Positions 46,124 to 56,680 of a DNA stretch of 64,000 nt are shown here, piece by piece. Positions within the stretch are counted from its first letter, which is position 1. Every line of letters begins with the position of its first letter. Made by a program: the position numbers and the translations under genes. Location of the stretch: assembly GCF_003129465.1 (NCBI RefSeq), contig NZ_QFFF01000001.1, positions 1,659,501 to 1,723,500 of the forward strand, written 5' to 3'. The notes under the pieces were generated by a model. The model was not told where the DNA came from. It ran no database searches and saw only the letters and a list, made by a program, of their open reading frames with translations. The DNA comes from Sphingosinicella humi (GTDB lineage Bacteria; Pseudomonadota; Alphaproteobacteria; Sphingomonadales; Sphingomonadaceae).

Positions 46124-46546
46124 ATGATCAGGACCATGCTGCCGCTGGCCTTGCTGCTCGCCGCCGGCCCGGCCCTCGCCCAGGAGGAGGGGCACAAGCT
46201 CACCGCCGCGCTGACCGGTGCGGCCGAGCGGCCCGGACCCGGCGATGCGGACGGCGCCGGCACCGCCGCCCTCCAGGTCAATCCGGGCGAGGCGCGCGTC
46301 TGCTACACGCTGAAGGTCTCGGGTATCGAGACCGCAACCGCCGCCCATATCCACAAGGCCCGTTCGAACGAGTCGGGCCCGCCGGTGGCGACGCTCGAGG
46401 CGCCCGCCGACGGCGCCAGCGAGGGCTGCGCCAGCGTCACCGCCGAGCTGGCCAAGGCGCTGATCCAGACGCCGGCCGGCTTCTACGTCAACGTCCACAA
46501 TGCCGACTTCCCGGCCGGCGCCATACGCGGCCAGCTCGGCAAGTAG
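46124..46546 (+). CDS. Exported CHRD-domain protein
   Basis: A 140-aa protein with a signal peptide (MIRTMLPLALLLAAGPALAQ) and a complete CHRD domain: LTAALTGAAERPGPGD, AAHIHKARSNESGPP and FYVNVHNADFPAGAIRGQL. CHRD domains are immunoglobulin-like and found in extracellular proteins. AAAGGAGGA upstream of ATG 46124 is near-consensus. Follows DUF4242 by 33 bp. Confidence 0.88.
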   Translation: MIRTMLPLALLLAAGPALAQEEGHKLTAALTGAAERPGPGDADGAGTAALQVNPGEARVCYTLKVSGIETATAAHIHKARSNESGPPVATLEAPADGASEGCASVTAELAKALIQTPAGFYVNVHNADFPAGAIRGQLGK

Positions 46547-46653
46547 TGCCCGCCTCGCACCGCACCCGCCCCGGCCCGCGGGTGCATTTTGAAGGGGAAC
46601 GGAAGCGCCGCGCGGCGGTTGGCATGGCATGTCCGCCAACGAAGGAGGTCGCC

Positions 46654-47112
46654 ATGAGCGCCACCGGCCTGGACGTCTTCGACAAGACGCTGCAAACCAC
46701 CAACATCTGGCTCAACGAGATCATGGAGCGGATCGGGCCCGACCGGCACGTCGCCTGGAAGGTGCTGTCGACCGTGCTCCACAAGCTGCGCGACCGGCTT
46801 CCCGTTGAGCTCTCCGCCCATTTGGGCTCGCAGCTGCCGCTGCTCGTGAGGGGCGTCTATTACGACCAATATGAGCCCGGCCGGCAGCCGAGCGGCTGCA
46901 ACAGCCAGGAAGAGTTCGTCGCTGAGGTCGCCGAATGGCTGAGCGACACGCGGCCGATCGATCCCGAAGAGGCGATCCGCGCCGTCTTCGCGGTGCTGAC
47001 CCGCCACATCTCCGAAGGCCAGGTCACCAAGGTCAGGGGCGCCCTGCCCAAGGGCATCCGCATGGCCTGGGACGCAGCGGACGCCCGCCAGCTCGCCGAC
47101 GCCGGCGCCTAG
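46654..47112 (+). CDS. DUF2267 protein
   Basis: A 152-aa helical protein of the DUF2267 family (TTNIWLNEIMERIGPDRHVAWKVLSTVLHKLRDRL, LGSQLPLLVRGVYYDQYEP). Often found with stress and host-colonisation genes; molecular role unknown. GAAGGAGG supports the start. Third gene after the divergent Crp/Fnr regulator. Confidence 0.86.
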   Translation: MSATGLDVFDKTLQTTNIWLNEIMERIGPDRHVAWKVLSTVLHKLRDRLPVELSAHLGSQLPLLVRGVYYDQYEPGRQPSGCNSQEEFVAEVAEWLSDTRPIDPEEAIRAVFAVLTRHISEGQVTKVRGALPKGIRMAWDAADARQLADAGA

Positions 47113-47226
47113 GCCCGGCGCGATCGGCTGGAGCCGCGATGGGCAAGGATCGAATCCCTGCTGAGCGCCGGCGAGCGCTTCGTCGACGCGTGGTGACGGC
47201 TGGATAGTCGACGGCCCCAGGCATCG

Positions 47227-47829
47227 TCACGCCACTTTGCTGACGGCGAGGCTTCCGGCCGGGAGGGGTTGGCAGATTTCGGCGGCGGGGACGGAGGGGT
47301 CGAGCCAGCGGCCCCAGTCGGCGCGGTCGACGATCACGATCTGGCGGCCGTGATAGGGGGCGACGTCCGGGCCGGGCGGGCAGGTCAGCATGGTGAAGGC
47401 CTCGCCCACCTGTGCCGTGGCGCGCCACAGGCCGGCGATGCCGATCACCTCCTCGCCCGGCCGGGTGAACAGCCACTTGTCCTTGCGCTTCGGCTTCGGC
47501 GCGCCGGGGGCGACGACGGGCGTGGTGAACTCGTAGAAGCCGTCGGCGACGATCAGGCAGCGGCCTTTGGTGAACTCCCGCCCATCCGATTGGTAATTAT
47601 AGACCGGCTTGCCGCCCGGGCCGGGCCAGGACCAGCGGCGCACGACCAGCTCGGCCGAGCCCGGCTCCTGCTCCGACGCCCGGACAATAGCGCCGGGATC
47701 GGTGATGCGGATCGATTCCAGCGGCGCGAGGTTGGGCAGCCCTTCCGGGAACAGCAAGGGGATGCGCGTCTGGCTCCACTGCTCGCGGATCGTGTGCATC
47801 GGCGGCGTGCGGCGATAGTCGTTGCACAT
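47227..47829 (-). CDS. SRAP-family abasic-site-processing protein (YedK/HMCES type)
   Basis: Forms a covalent thiazolidine link to abasic sites in single-stranded DNA. The 200-aa protein starts MCNDYRRT, so Cys2 is the nucleophile after Met removal. The DNA-binding NYQSDGREF, the catalytic Glu in LIVADGFYEF and the His of PYHGRQIVIVDRADW are all present. The ATG at 47829 is fixed by the need for Cys2; the longer open frame upstream is not coding. A broken second copy lies ~380 bp upstream (48208-48423). Confidence 0.92.
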   Translation of the reverse strand: MCNDYRRTPPMHTIREQWSQTRIPLLFPEGLPNLAPLESIRITDPGAIVRASEQEPGSAELVVRRWSWPGPGGKPVYNYQSDGREFTKGRCLIVADGFYEFTTPVVAPGAPKPKRKDKWLFTRPGEEVIGIAGLWRATAQVGEAFTMLTCPPGPDVAPYHGRQIVIVDRADWGRWLDPSVPAAEICQPLPAGSLAVSKVA

Positions 47830-48207
47830 GGTTGTCCGTGTAGCGGGAGCGGGAGGCGGGCGCCAGAAGCGGGCGGCAGAAGCGGGGGAGCGGCGGCGCG
47901 GAAAAGCGGCGGCGCCGACACGAAGGCCACACCTCAGCCGAGTCATCAGGCGGCCTGGCCCAGGCTCGCTCCCCGGAACTCGCGCTCGGACCGGGCGAAT
48001 GGTCCCAACGGTCGCACTGGCCATGGGACCGGCCTGGCCCCGTGGTTGGGCGCGGGCGGGAATGCGGCGCTGGTCGGCGAGAGGAACAGACGGCTTCATC
48101 CGGCATGATGAACCAGAAAGCAGGGCCTGTAGGAAAGCCTTTTCTGGTTCACGCGAAAGCGCGAAGACGCGAAGCAGGCAAAGCCTTCAGGCCCTGCCCA
48201 GGAGACC
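47830..48207. other. No intact gene; GC-rich spacer between SRAP gene and its broken copy
   Basis: No plausible gene seen. The stretch contains short inverted repeats: GGTCCCA/TGGGACC around 48000-48030, AACCAGAAA/TTTCTGGTT around 48110-48150 and GCAGGGCCTG/CAGGCCCTGC between ~48120 and ~48200. These may be recombination or decay products linked to the SRAP duplication. Confidence 0.5.
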
Positions 48208-48423
48208 CTGACCGGATCGAGGCGGCGGGCGGGAAGCGGCTTGCAGATCGAAGGCAGGGACGGAGCCTGCCCGGAGGCGCGGATGACGGCGGCGGTGATG
48301 CGGATCGATTCCAGCGGGGCGAGGTTGGGCAGGCCTTTAAGGGAACAGCAAGGGGATGCGCGTCTGGCTCCACTGCTCGCGGATCGTGTGCATCGGCGGC
48401 GTGCGGCGATAGTCGTTGCACAT
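48208..48423 (-). pseudogene. Decayed second SRAP gene with internal deletion
   Basis: Starts with the same MCNDYRRTPP block as the intact gene (almost identical DNA over ~130 bp), but after PLLFP a single-base change of phase creates a TAA stop. In the shifted frame the copy continues GLPNLAPLESIRIT, then jumps directly to a sequence like the gene's C-terminus (APSLPSICKPLPA against DPSVPAAEICQPLPAG). About 130 central codons, including the catalytic Glu and His, are missing. Nonfunctional. Confidence 0.8.
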
Positions 48424-48677
48424 CGCGCCTGTTTAGCGCGAGGCGGCGGCGGTGGGGAGCCTACAGCTGACGGTCGGGGGCGAGACCGAGGCGCGGCATG
48501 AGCAGGCTATGCGGCGGTGACGGGGCGAGTTACATCTGTGCCCGGAAACTGCCAAGGACCGCTGACCGACGAAATTAGCGCACTGTCACGGTAATCCTAC
48601 GGGGCTCCAAATTTTGTCAGCAACTGGGTTGCGCTTACTTCCGCCACGGATAAGTTCCCTAACCGGAGGGCCGACTC
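48424..48677. other. Spacer and control region of the AT-rich ATPase gene
   Basis: GC content drops across this stretch, from typical host sequence to AT-richer DNA from about 48540. A TTGTCA (48614-48619) could be a -35 but no convincing -10 is found at 17 bp. GGAGG (48665-48669) is the ribosome site for the TTG start at 48678. GGGGCGAG at 48522-48529 recurs at 50541-50548, just past the gene. Confidence 0.4.
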
Positions 48678-50528
48678 TTGAAGCCACTGAATAAGCTTAC
48701 ATTCGGGTTTGCGGATGCGGAGAACTATCGCAGGCGTGAGAATAAGAATCTGTTTAATCAGATTTTCCTGCGTACCGAGGCACTCGAAGAACTGACAGAG
48801 CGTAACACCTTCTTTCTCGTTGGCGAGAAGGGTACAGGCAAGACAGCATATGCAGTCTACCTAACTAATTCTCCCAGCGATGTGCGTAAATACTCACACA
48901 AGTTTATAAGAGAAACTGACTACACCAAGTTTGTCGCCTTAAAAAATCAGAATGCGTTGGGCCTTTCCGAGTACGTAGACATATGGAAAGTAATTCTGCT
49001 CCTATTGGTAGCAGGCTCGATAATTGAGAACGAGGCGCGTTCGTTCGCGGGGGCCAACAATAAGTTCAAGGGCCTCAAGGCAGCGATAGACGCCTATTAC
49101 CAGAACGCGTTCTCGCCTGAGGTCGTCTCCGGCTTGCAATTGGTTGAGAACTCCGAAGAAATAATAAAGATGTTGGTAAAGTTTGCCGGCTTGGTTCAGG
49201 CTGGTGCAGATGTCAAACAATCCTCAAGCACCCAAAAGAATCTACAAAGATTTCAGACCGACCTCCTGACCATCCAACGGTCATTCGAAAATGCAATATC
49301 GTCTCTCAATCTAACTGCGGATCACACCGTATTTATCGACGGCATAGACATAAGACCAGAAAGCATACCATATCCAAGATATCAGGATTGTGTTAAAGGG
49401 CTTGCTAATGCTCTATGGAGTCTGAACAACGATTTCTTTCCGAGCATACGGGACTCAAAAGGTCGAATTAAGGTAGTTGCTCTTTTACGACCGGATATAT
49501 TTAATTCGCTTGGAATGCAAAATAGAAATACCAAGCTGAAGGATAACTCAACAGTATTAGATTGGCGCACCAGATACCATGGGTATCGGGAGTCTAACCT
49601 ATTCAAAATGGCTGACAGATTTCTGTCAGTACAGCAGGATACCAGCCCTCAGCCGGGTGTGGCTTGGGATCATTATTTCCCCTTTAATGCAGCATCTCTT
49701 CTCGAGGAAGAGAGTAGGCCAACATCATTTATCACAGTGCTCCGATATTCATTTCACCGCCCTCGAGACATATTAGCCGTTTTGGACACCCTTGACGAAT
49801 TATACGTCCGGACGGGACAGGCCACAGATAATTTTACGTACGAACAGCTGACTTCAAAAGAATTTAGGCGGGCATATGGTACTTATATGCTTGGAGAAGT
49901 TAAAGATAGCCTGTCGTTTTATTACGGTGAGGACGAGTATGAGCTATTTTTGAAATTCTTCGAATACTTAGATGGCCATAACAAGTTTGATTACAGCAAG
50001 TTCCTCAGCGCGTATGCCGATTTTGTCACTTTCATTGGACGATCGGGTAAGAAGCGTCCCGACTTTATGGAAACAGCTGAAGACTTCCTCCAGTTTTTGT
50101 ACGACCAGAATATCATTTCTTACATAGAAATGACGGACGACGAACGATTTATTCGGTGGTGCTTTATTGAAAGAAGCCCGTCAAATATCTCGCCTAAAGT
50201 CAAAACAAATATGGATTATGAAATACATTACGGTCTCGGAAACGTTCTGAACACGGGGAAAAAAATTCGCTCGAGACGGAAGAGCGGTACGGCCGTCGTT
50301 GCTCCCAGCAGAGCTGGTTTCTTCGAGGGGACAGTTAAGTTCTTCAAGATAAGCGATAAATTTGGCTTCATAGTGCAGGACGGTATGCCAGTTGATATGT
50401 TTTTCCACGGCAACCGGGTTATTGCCACGTCGGCGGTTCGCAAGGGAGACCGCGTACGATTTCGCCTAGAAAAAGATCAGGACGGCAGACTAATGGCTGT
50501 GGATGTCATGCACGTAAAAGGCGTGTAG
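48678..50528 (+). CDS. P-loop ATPase (Sll1717/FunZ-like) fused to a C-terminal cold-shock domain
   Basis: A 616-aa protein unlike its surroundings: AT-rich, with ATA, TTA and AAA codons rare elsewhere here. Walker A GEKGTGKT is at 49-56; a hydrophobic strand plus Asp (HTVFIDGIDI, 216-225) fits Walker B; ALLRPDIF (269-276) and FHRPRDIL (359-366) look like sensor motifs of the STAND/KAP-type ATPases, and FGFADAE at 9-15 resembles the start of Sll1717-family ATPases. Residues ~547-612 are a cold-shock domain with degenerate RNP1 (KFGFI) and RNP2 (DMFFH). The start is TTG with GGAGG at 8 bp; the next in-frame Met is at 165, past Walker A. It is a single gene between uvrA and an SRAP pseudogene, with no integrase. 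A nucleic-acid-sensing defence ATPase is my inference, not shown. Confidence 0.78.
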   Translation: MKPLNKLTFGFADAENYRRRENKNLFNQIFLRTEALEELTERNTFFLVGEKGTGKTAYAVYLTNSPSDVRKYSHKFIRETDYTKFVALKNQNALGLSEYVDIWKVILLLLVAGSIIENEARSFAGANNKFKGLKAAIDAYYQNAFSPEVVSGLQLVENSEEIIKMLVKFAGLVQAGADVKQSSSTQKNLQRFQTDLLTIQRSFENAISSLNLTADHTVFIDGIDIRPESIPYPRYQDCVKGLANALWSLNNDFFPSIRDSKGRIKVVALLRPDIFNSLGMQNRNTKLKDNSTVLDWRTRYHGYRESNLFKMADRFLSVQQDTSPQPGVAWDHYFPFNAASLLEEESRPTSFITVLRYSFHRPRDILAVLDTLDELYVRTGQATDNFTYEQLTSKEFRRAYGTYMLGEVKDSLSFYYGEDEYELFLKFFEYLDGHNKFDYSKFLSAYADFVTFIGRSGKKRPDFMETAEDFLQFLYDQNIISYIEMTDDERFIRWCFIERSPSNISPKVKTNMDYEIHYGLGNVLNTGKKIRSRRKSGTAVVAPSRAGFFEGTVKFFKISDKFGFIVQDGMPVDMFFHGNRVIATSAVRKGDRVRFRLEKDQDGRLMAVDVMHVKGV

Positions 50529-50579
50529 GCTGCCTTTCATGGGGCGAGGATGAGGGGCGGTCGTCCTTCCGACATCACA

Positions 50580-53651
<3,072 letters not shown>

Positions 53652-53773
53652 GCGCAGGGTTCTAGCTTTGTTCCGGGGAGAATTCCACTAGGGAGATAAG
53701 AGGTGCGCGGCCGACTTGCCAGTGCGGGCCCGGGGCGTGGCTGAGGAAGAACAGCGGTTGGCGGGACTGAGCG

Positions 53774-53876
53774 CCGTTCGTCCCGAGCGAAGTCGAGGGG
53801 CGCCTGTCGGACTGCGAGGTGCGCCCTTCGACTGCGCTTGCCTCCTCCGGAGCCAGGCTCCGCTCGGGACGAACGG
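53774..53876. repeat. Second copy of the uvrA-type repeat, upstream of uvrA
   Basis: Same element as at 52819-52913: perfect 15-bp ends (CCGTTCGTCCCGAGC and complement), the GAAGTCGAGGGGCG block and the inverted GCGCCCTTCGACTGCGC. It sits in the 278-bp gap between uvrA and the small lipoprotein gene, ~120 bp upstream of the uvrA start. The centre differs by a few bases and an extra CTCCTCCGG. Confidence 0.88.
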
Positions 53877-53929
53877 ACTTCGGGTGACGAAACGGGCGCC
53901 CCCCGCCAGGGCGGCGCCCGGACGCGAGA

Positions 53930-54226
53930 CTACATGCCGTTGACGGCCGCCTCCTGCTCGTTCGGGGTCATCGCGTCGGCGTTGACGTCGGCTTCGTCGA
54001 TCGCTTCTTCGCGGGCCTCACCCATGTCCTCGACCACGTCCGCCTGCTGCTCGAGCGCGTCGGCCTCAGCGTCGGTGGCGGCGTTGTCGGCCATGTCCTC
54101 GAGAATGTCGGCGCGGTTCTCGGCCGCGTCGGCGGCATTGTCGCCGAGGCTGTCGTCGCCCTGCCCGCCGCACGCCGCTAGGGCAAGAGTGGCGGCGCCG
54201 AGGCCGGCGATGATCATAGTGCGCAT
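53930..54226 (-). CDS. Small acidic lipoprotein
   Basis: A 98-aa protein with a lipoprotein signal (MIIAGLGAATLALAAC, Cys19). The mature part is strongly acidic and helical (NRADILEDMADNAATDAEAD, then EDMGEAREEAIDEADVN), perhaps a short coiled coil. No enzyme motif. Function unknown; GGAAC before the ATG is a fair ribosome site. Confidence 0.72.
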   Translation of the reverse strand: MRTMIIAGLGAATLALAACGGQGDDSLGDNAADAAENRADILEDMADNAATDAEADALEQQADVVEDMGEAREEAIDEADVNADAMTPNEQEAAVNGM

Positions 54227-54410
54227 GTCGGTTCCTTCATGTCCTGCCGGTCGAGCCGGCCCGGCCGTTATAATGATAGGGCGGGCCGTTCGTTCCGCCT
54301 GGCGTCGGCGAAGTCCGCCCGCGGCTCGGGACAGCGTTGCAAATTCGGGCGGGCCGGGTTGCGCCGAACGCCGCTAGGATTCGCCGGCGCATGCGGGCAA
54401 AGGCCGCGGC

Positions 54411-55013
54411 ATGACGCGCCGCCTCATCCAGCTTTTCGCCGGGCTTTTCCTGTTCGGCTTCTCGACCGCGCTGATGCTGCGCGCGAATCTCGGGCTCAAC
54501 CCGTGGGACGTGTTCCACCAGGGCCTGTTCGAGCAGGTCGGCGGCAGCTTCGGCACGGTGGTGATCGCGGTCGGCGCGGTGGTGATGCTGCTCTGGATCC
54601 CGCTCCGGCAGCGGCCCGGCTTTGGCACGATCGCCAACATGATCGTGATCGGCATCGCCGCCGATCTCAGCCTGGCGCTGCTGCCGGAGCCGGAGAGCCT
54701 GCCGGTGCGGGCGGCGTGGCTGGTGGCCGGCATCGTCCTCAACGGCATCGCCGGCGGCGCCTATATCGGCGCTTCGCTCGGCCCCGGTCCGCGCGACGGC
54801 CTGATGACCGGCCTTTCCGCGCGCACCGGCTGGACGATCCGTCGCGTGCGGACGGGCATAGAGGTGGCGGTGCTGGCCGCGGGCGTCGCGCTCGGCGGCA
54901 CGATCGGCCTCGGCACGATCCTCTACGCGGTGGCGATCGGGCCGCTGGTGCACTTCTTCCTCGATCGGCTCACCGTCGAGACCCGACCCGGGCCCGCCGG
55001 CCAGCCCGGCTGA
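54411..55013 (+). CDS. YczE/YitT-type membrane protein
   Basis: A 200-aa membrane protein with five hydrophobic helices. The N-terminal FLFGFSTALMLRANLGLNPWDVFHQGL block and the SLGPGPRDGLMTGLS loop are the hallmarks of the YczE group. Transport or signalling roles are suspected for the family; unproven. Convergent with the TPR protein gene. Confidence 0.85.
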   Translation: MTRRLIQLFAGLFLFGFSTALMLRANLGLNPWDVFHQGLFEQVGGSFGTVVIAVGAVVMLLWIPLRQRPGFGTIANMIVIGIAADLSLALLPEPESLPVRAAWLVAGIVLNGIAGGAYIGASLGPGPRDGLMTGLSARTGWTIRRVRTGIEVAVLAAGVALGGTIGLGTILYAVAIGPLVHFFLDRLTVETRPGPAGQPG

Positions 55014-55033
55014 GGTGCGCGGCTGTCGTCCTC

Positions 55034-56590
55034 TCAATAAACCTCGGCGCCTTCCGCGGCGGGAATCCTCTCGTCGGGCGCGCCGGCATTCACCGGTTCG
55101 GACAGGATCGTCCCGTATTCGCGGACGGCGGCGATCAATCTCTTGTCCGACCTTAGCCGCCGCCACCGTTCCGCCATGGTGCGGGAAAAGGCGCTGTCGA
55201 GGGGCTCCTCGTCGGCGGGCTGCATGACGCCGATGACGTCGCCCCTCGTCGCCTCGTTCTTCAAAGCGTTGAGAAAGGTCTCGCGCGCGGACTCCAAATC
55301 ATTCGCGCATAGCTGAAGGTAGACGAAGGAGATCGGCTCGATCGCCCGCCTCTGGGCAACGATGGCCATAGAGATCATATCGGTATCCGTCCGTCCGAGC
55401 TGCTCCAACGCGCAGGCCCGGTAAAGGTGGATGGCTCGCAAGGCTCCGCCGTTCACCTCGCCTCCCCAGCGGGCGGCCTCCTCCAGTACCTTATCGAAGG
55501 CCGTTACCGCCGCCTCGAACTCGCCTCGGCTCGCGAGCAGCTTGGCCCGGTTGCCCGTCAGATTGATGGCAAGCGCGGACTCGCCCGCCGGCCACACCCT
55601 GAGCGCGTGTTCGAACAGGTCGAACGCCTCGTCCCAACGGCCCAGCCGGGCCAGTCCGGTTGCCACCACGGGCGCGATGAAGATCAGCCGATAGTCGGCC
55701 GCGCTTATCTCCCGTTGGAAGAGCGGGAGGAAGGTCGCAGCGAGCGTCGCGTCATGGCCGGCGGCCGCCAGCGCCTGCGCATAATCGAGGCCGGCGTCCA
55801 GATCATGGCTGACTTCCCATTCGGCGCGGGCCTGGTCGAGATAGATGGGCCACTGCTTCTCCAGTCTCGGGCCCGCCCAATCGAAGACGTGCTCGCGAAG
55901 AGGCAGAAACTTCTTCCGGGTGAGCAGCCGTGCGAAGCCGCTGGGCGTGACGAGCTTCGGCACCATCTTCGCCGCGCCCTGCACGTCGCCGCGATCGAGC
56001 CGCGCCTCGAGCACCCGCATGGCCATGGAGGAAATTGTGCTTGATCTGCCTTGCGACCACCCGCTCTCCAGAAGGCGCTCGCTCAGGGCTTCCGCGCGAC
56101 GGTCGTCGCTCGCTTCGGCCAGGCGCCTCAGGAGGTTCCCGATCTCGTAATCGCCAATCACATTGACGAGCACCGGATCAATTTCGATCGCCCTCAAGAG
56201 ATAGTCGGTGGCGGGACCGGGCTGATCGGTGAAGGCGTAGAGCTGCGATGCGAAGAAGAGCGGCCCGCTATAACCGGGCAGCAGCCGGATGCTTTCGCGG
56301 ATCGCCTCGCGCCCCTCGAGCTCCTCTTGCTGCTGCGTCAGCAGCCCTGCGCGCACGAACTGGACAATGCCGCGCAGCCGCGTCGGCCGCGTTAACTCGG
56401 CGAGAAGCCTATCCAGTGACGCAAGGCTTTCCTCGGCGGACTCGTCGCCATCAATGGCTGCAGCCAGCCTGGGCAGCAGGACGCGCTCGTCGGCTTCCGC
56501 GATCTCTTCCGGCTTCGGGAGCGGTGCCGCCCCGGCGGCAACGGGGGCGAGAGCGAGCGTCAAAGCCGCAAAACAATGCAATGCTCTCAA
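55034..56590 (-). CDS. Exported TPR-like protein of unknown function
   Basis: A ~518-aa protein with a signal peptide (LHCFAALTLALAPVAAGAAP) and helical repeats throughout (for example GPATDYLLRAIEIDPVLVN, GRWDEAFDLFEHALRVWP, GEFEAAVTAFDKVLEEAARW). I chose a TTG at 56590 because GGGGGGAG lies 7 bp upstream and the signal peptide starts there; an ATG at 56632 would add 14 residues. It is reminiscent of the periplasmic TPR half of regulators such as the one at 13528, without a DNA-binding domain. Partner unknown. Confidence 0.7.
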   Translation of the reverse strand: MRALHCFAALTLALAPVAAGAAPLPKPEEIAEADERVLLPRLAAAIDGDESAEESLASLDRLLAELTRPTRLRGIVQFVRAGLLTQQQEELEGREAIRESIRLLPGYSGPLFFASQLYAFTDQPGPATDYLLRAIEIDPVLVNVIGDYEIGNLLRRLAEASDDRRAEALSERLLESGWSQGRSSTISSMAMRVLEARLDRGDVQGAAKMVPKLVTPSGFARLLTRKKFLPLREHVFDWAGPRLEKQWPIYLDQARAEWEVSHDLDAGLDYAQALAAAGHDATLAATFLPLFQREISAADYRLIFIAPVVATGLARLGRWDEAFDLFEHALRVWPAGESALAINLTGNRAKLLASRGEFEAAVTAFDKVLEEAARWGGEVNGGALRAIHLYRACALEQLGRTDTDMISMAIVAQRRAIEPISFVYLQLCANDLESARETFLNALKNEATRGDVIGVMQPADEEPLDSAFSRTMAERWRRLRSDKRLIAAVREYGTILSEPVNAGAPDERIPAAEGAEVY

Positions 56591-56680
56591 CGACGTCTCC
56601 CCCCGACCCAATGAATAGCATGCGCACGACATCCCGCAACCTGTGTAGCGGCTGGTGGCGGGGAGATTTCGCGGGAGCGC

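Noticed and set aside
48290-48423. A second functional SRAP protein
   Set aside because: In-frame TAA after 28 codons, frame shift, and loss of the central catalytic region.
48424-50579. Prophage or transposon around the AT-rich ATPase gene
   Set aside because: No integrase, transposase, terminal inverted repeats or phage genes; only one foreign-looking gene and a weak 8-bp repeat.
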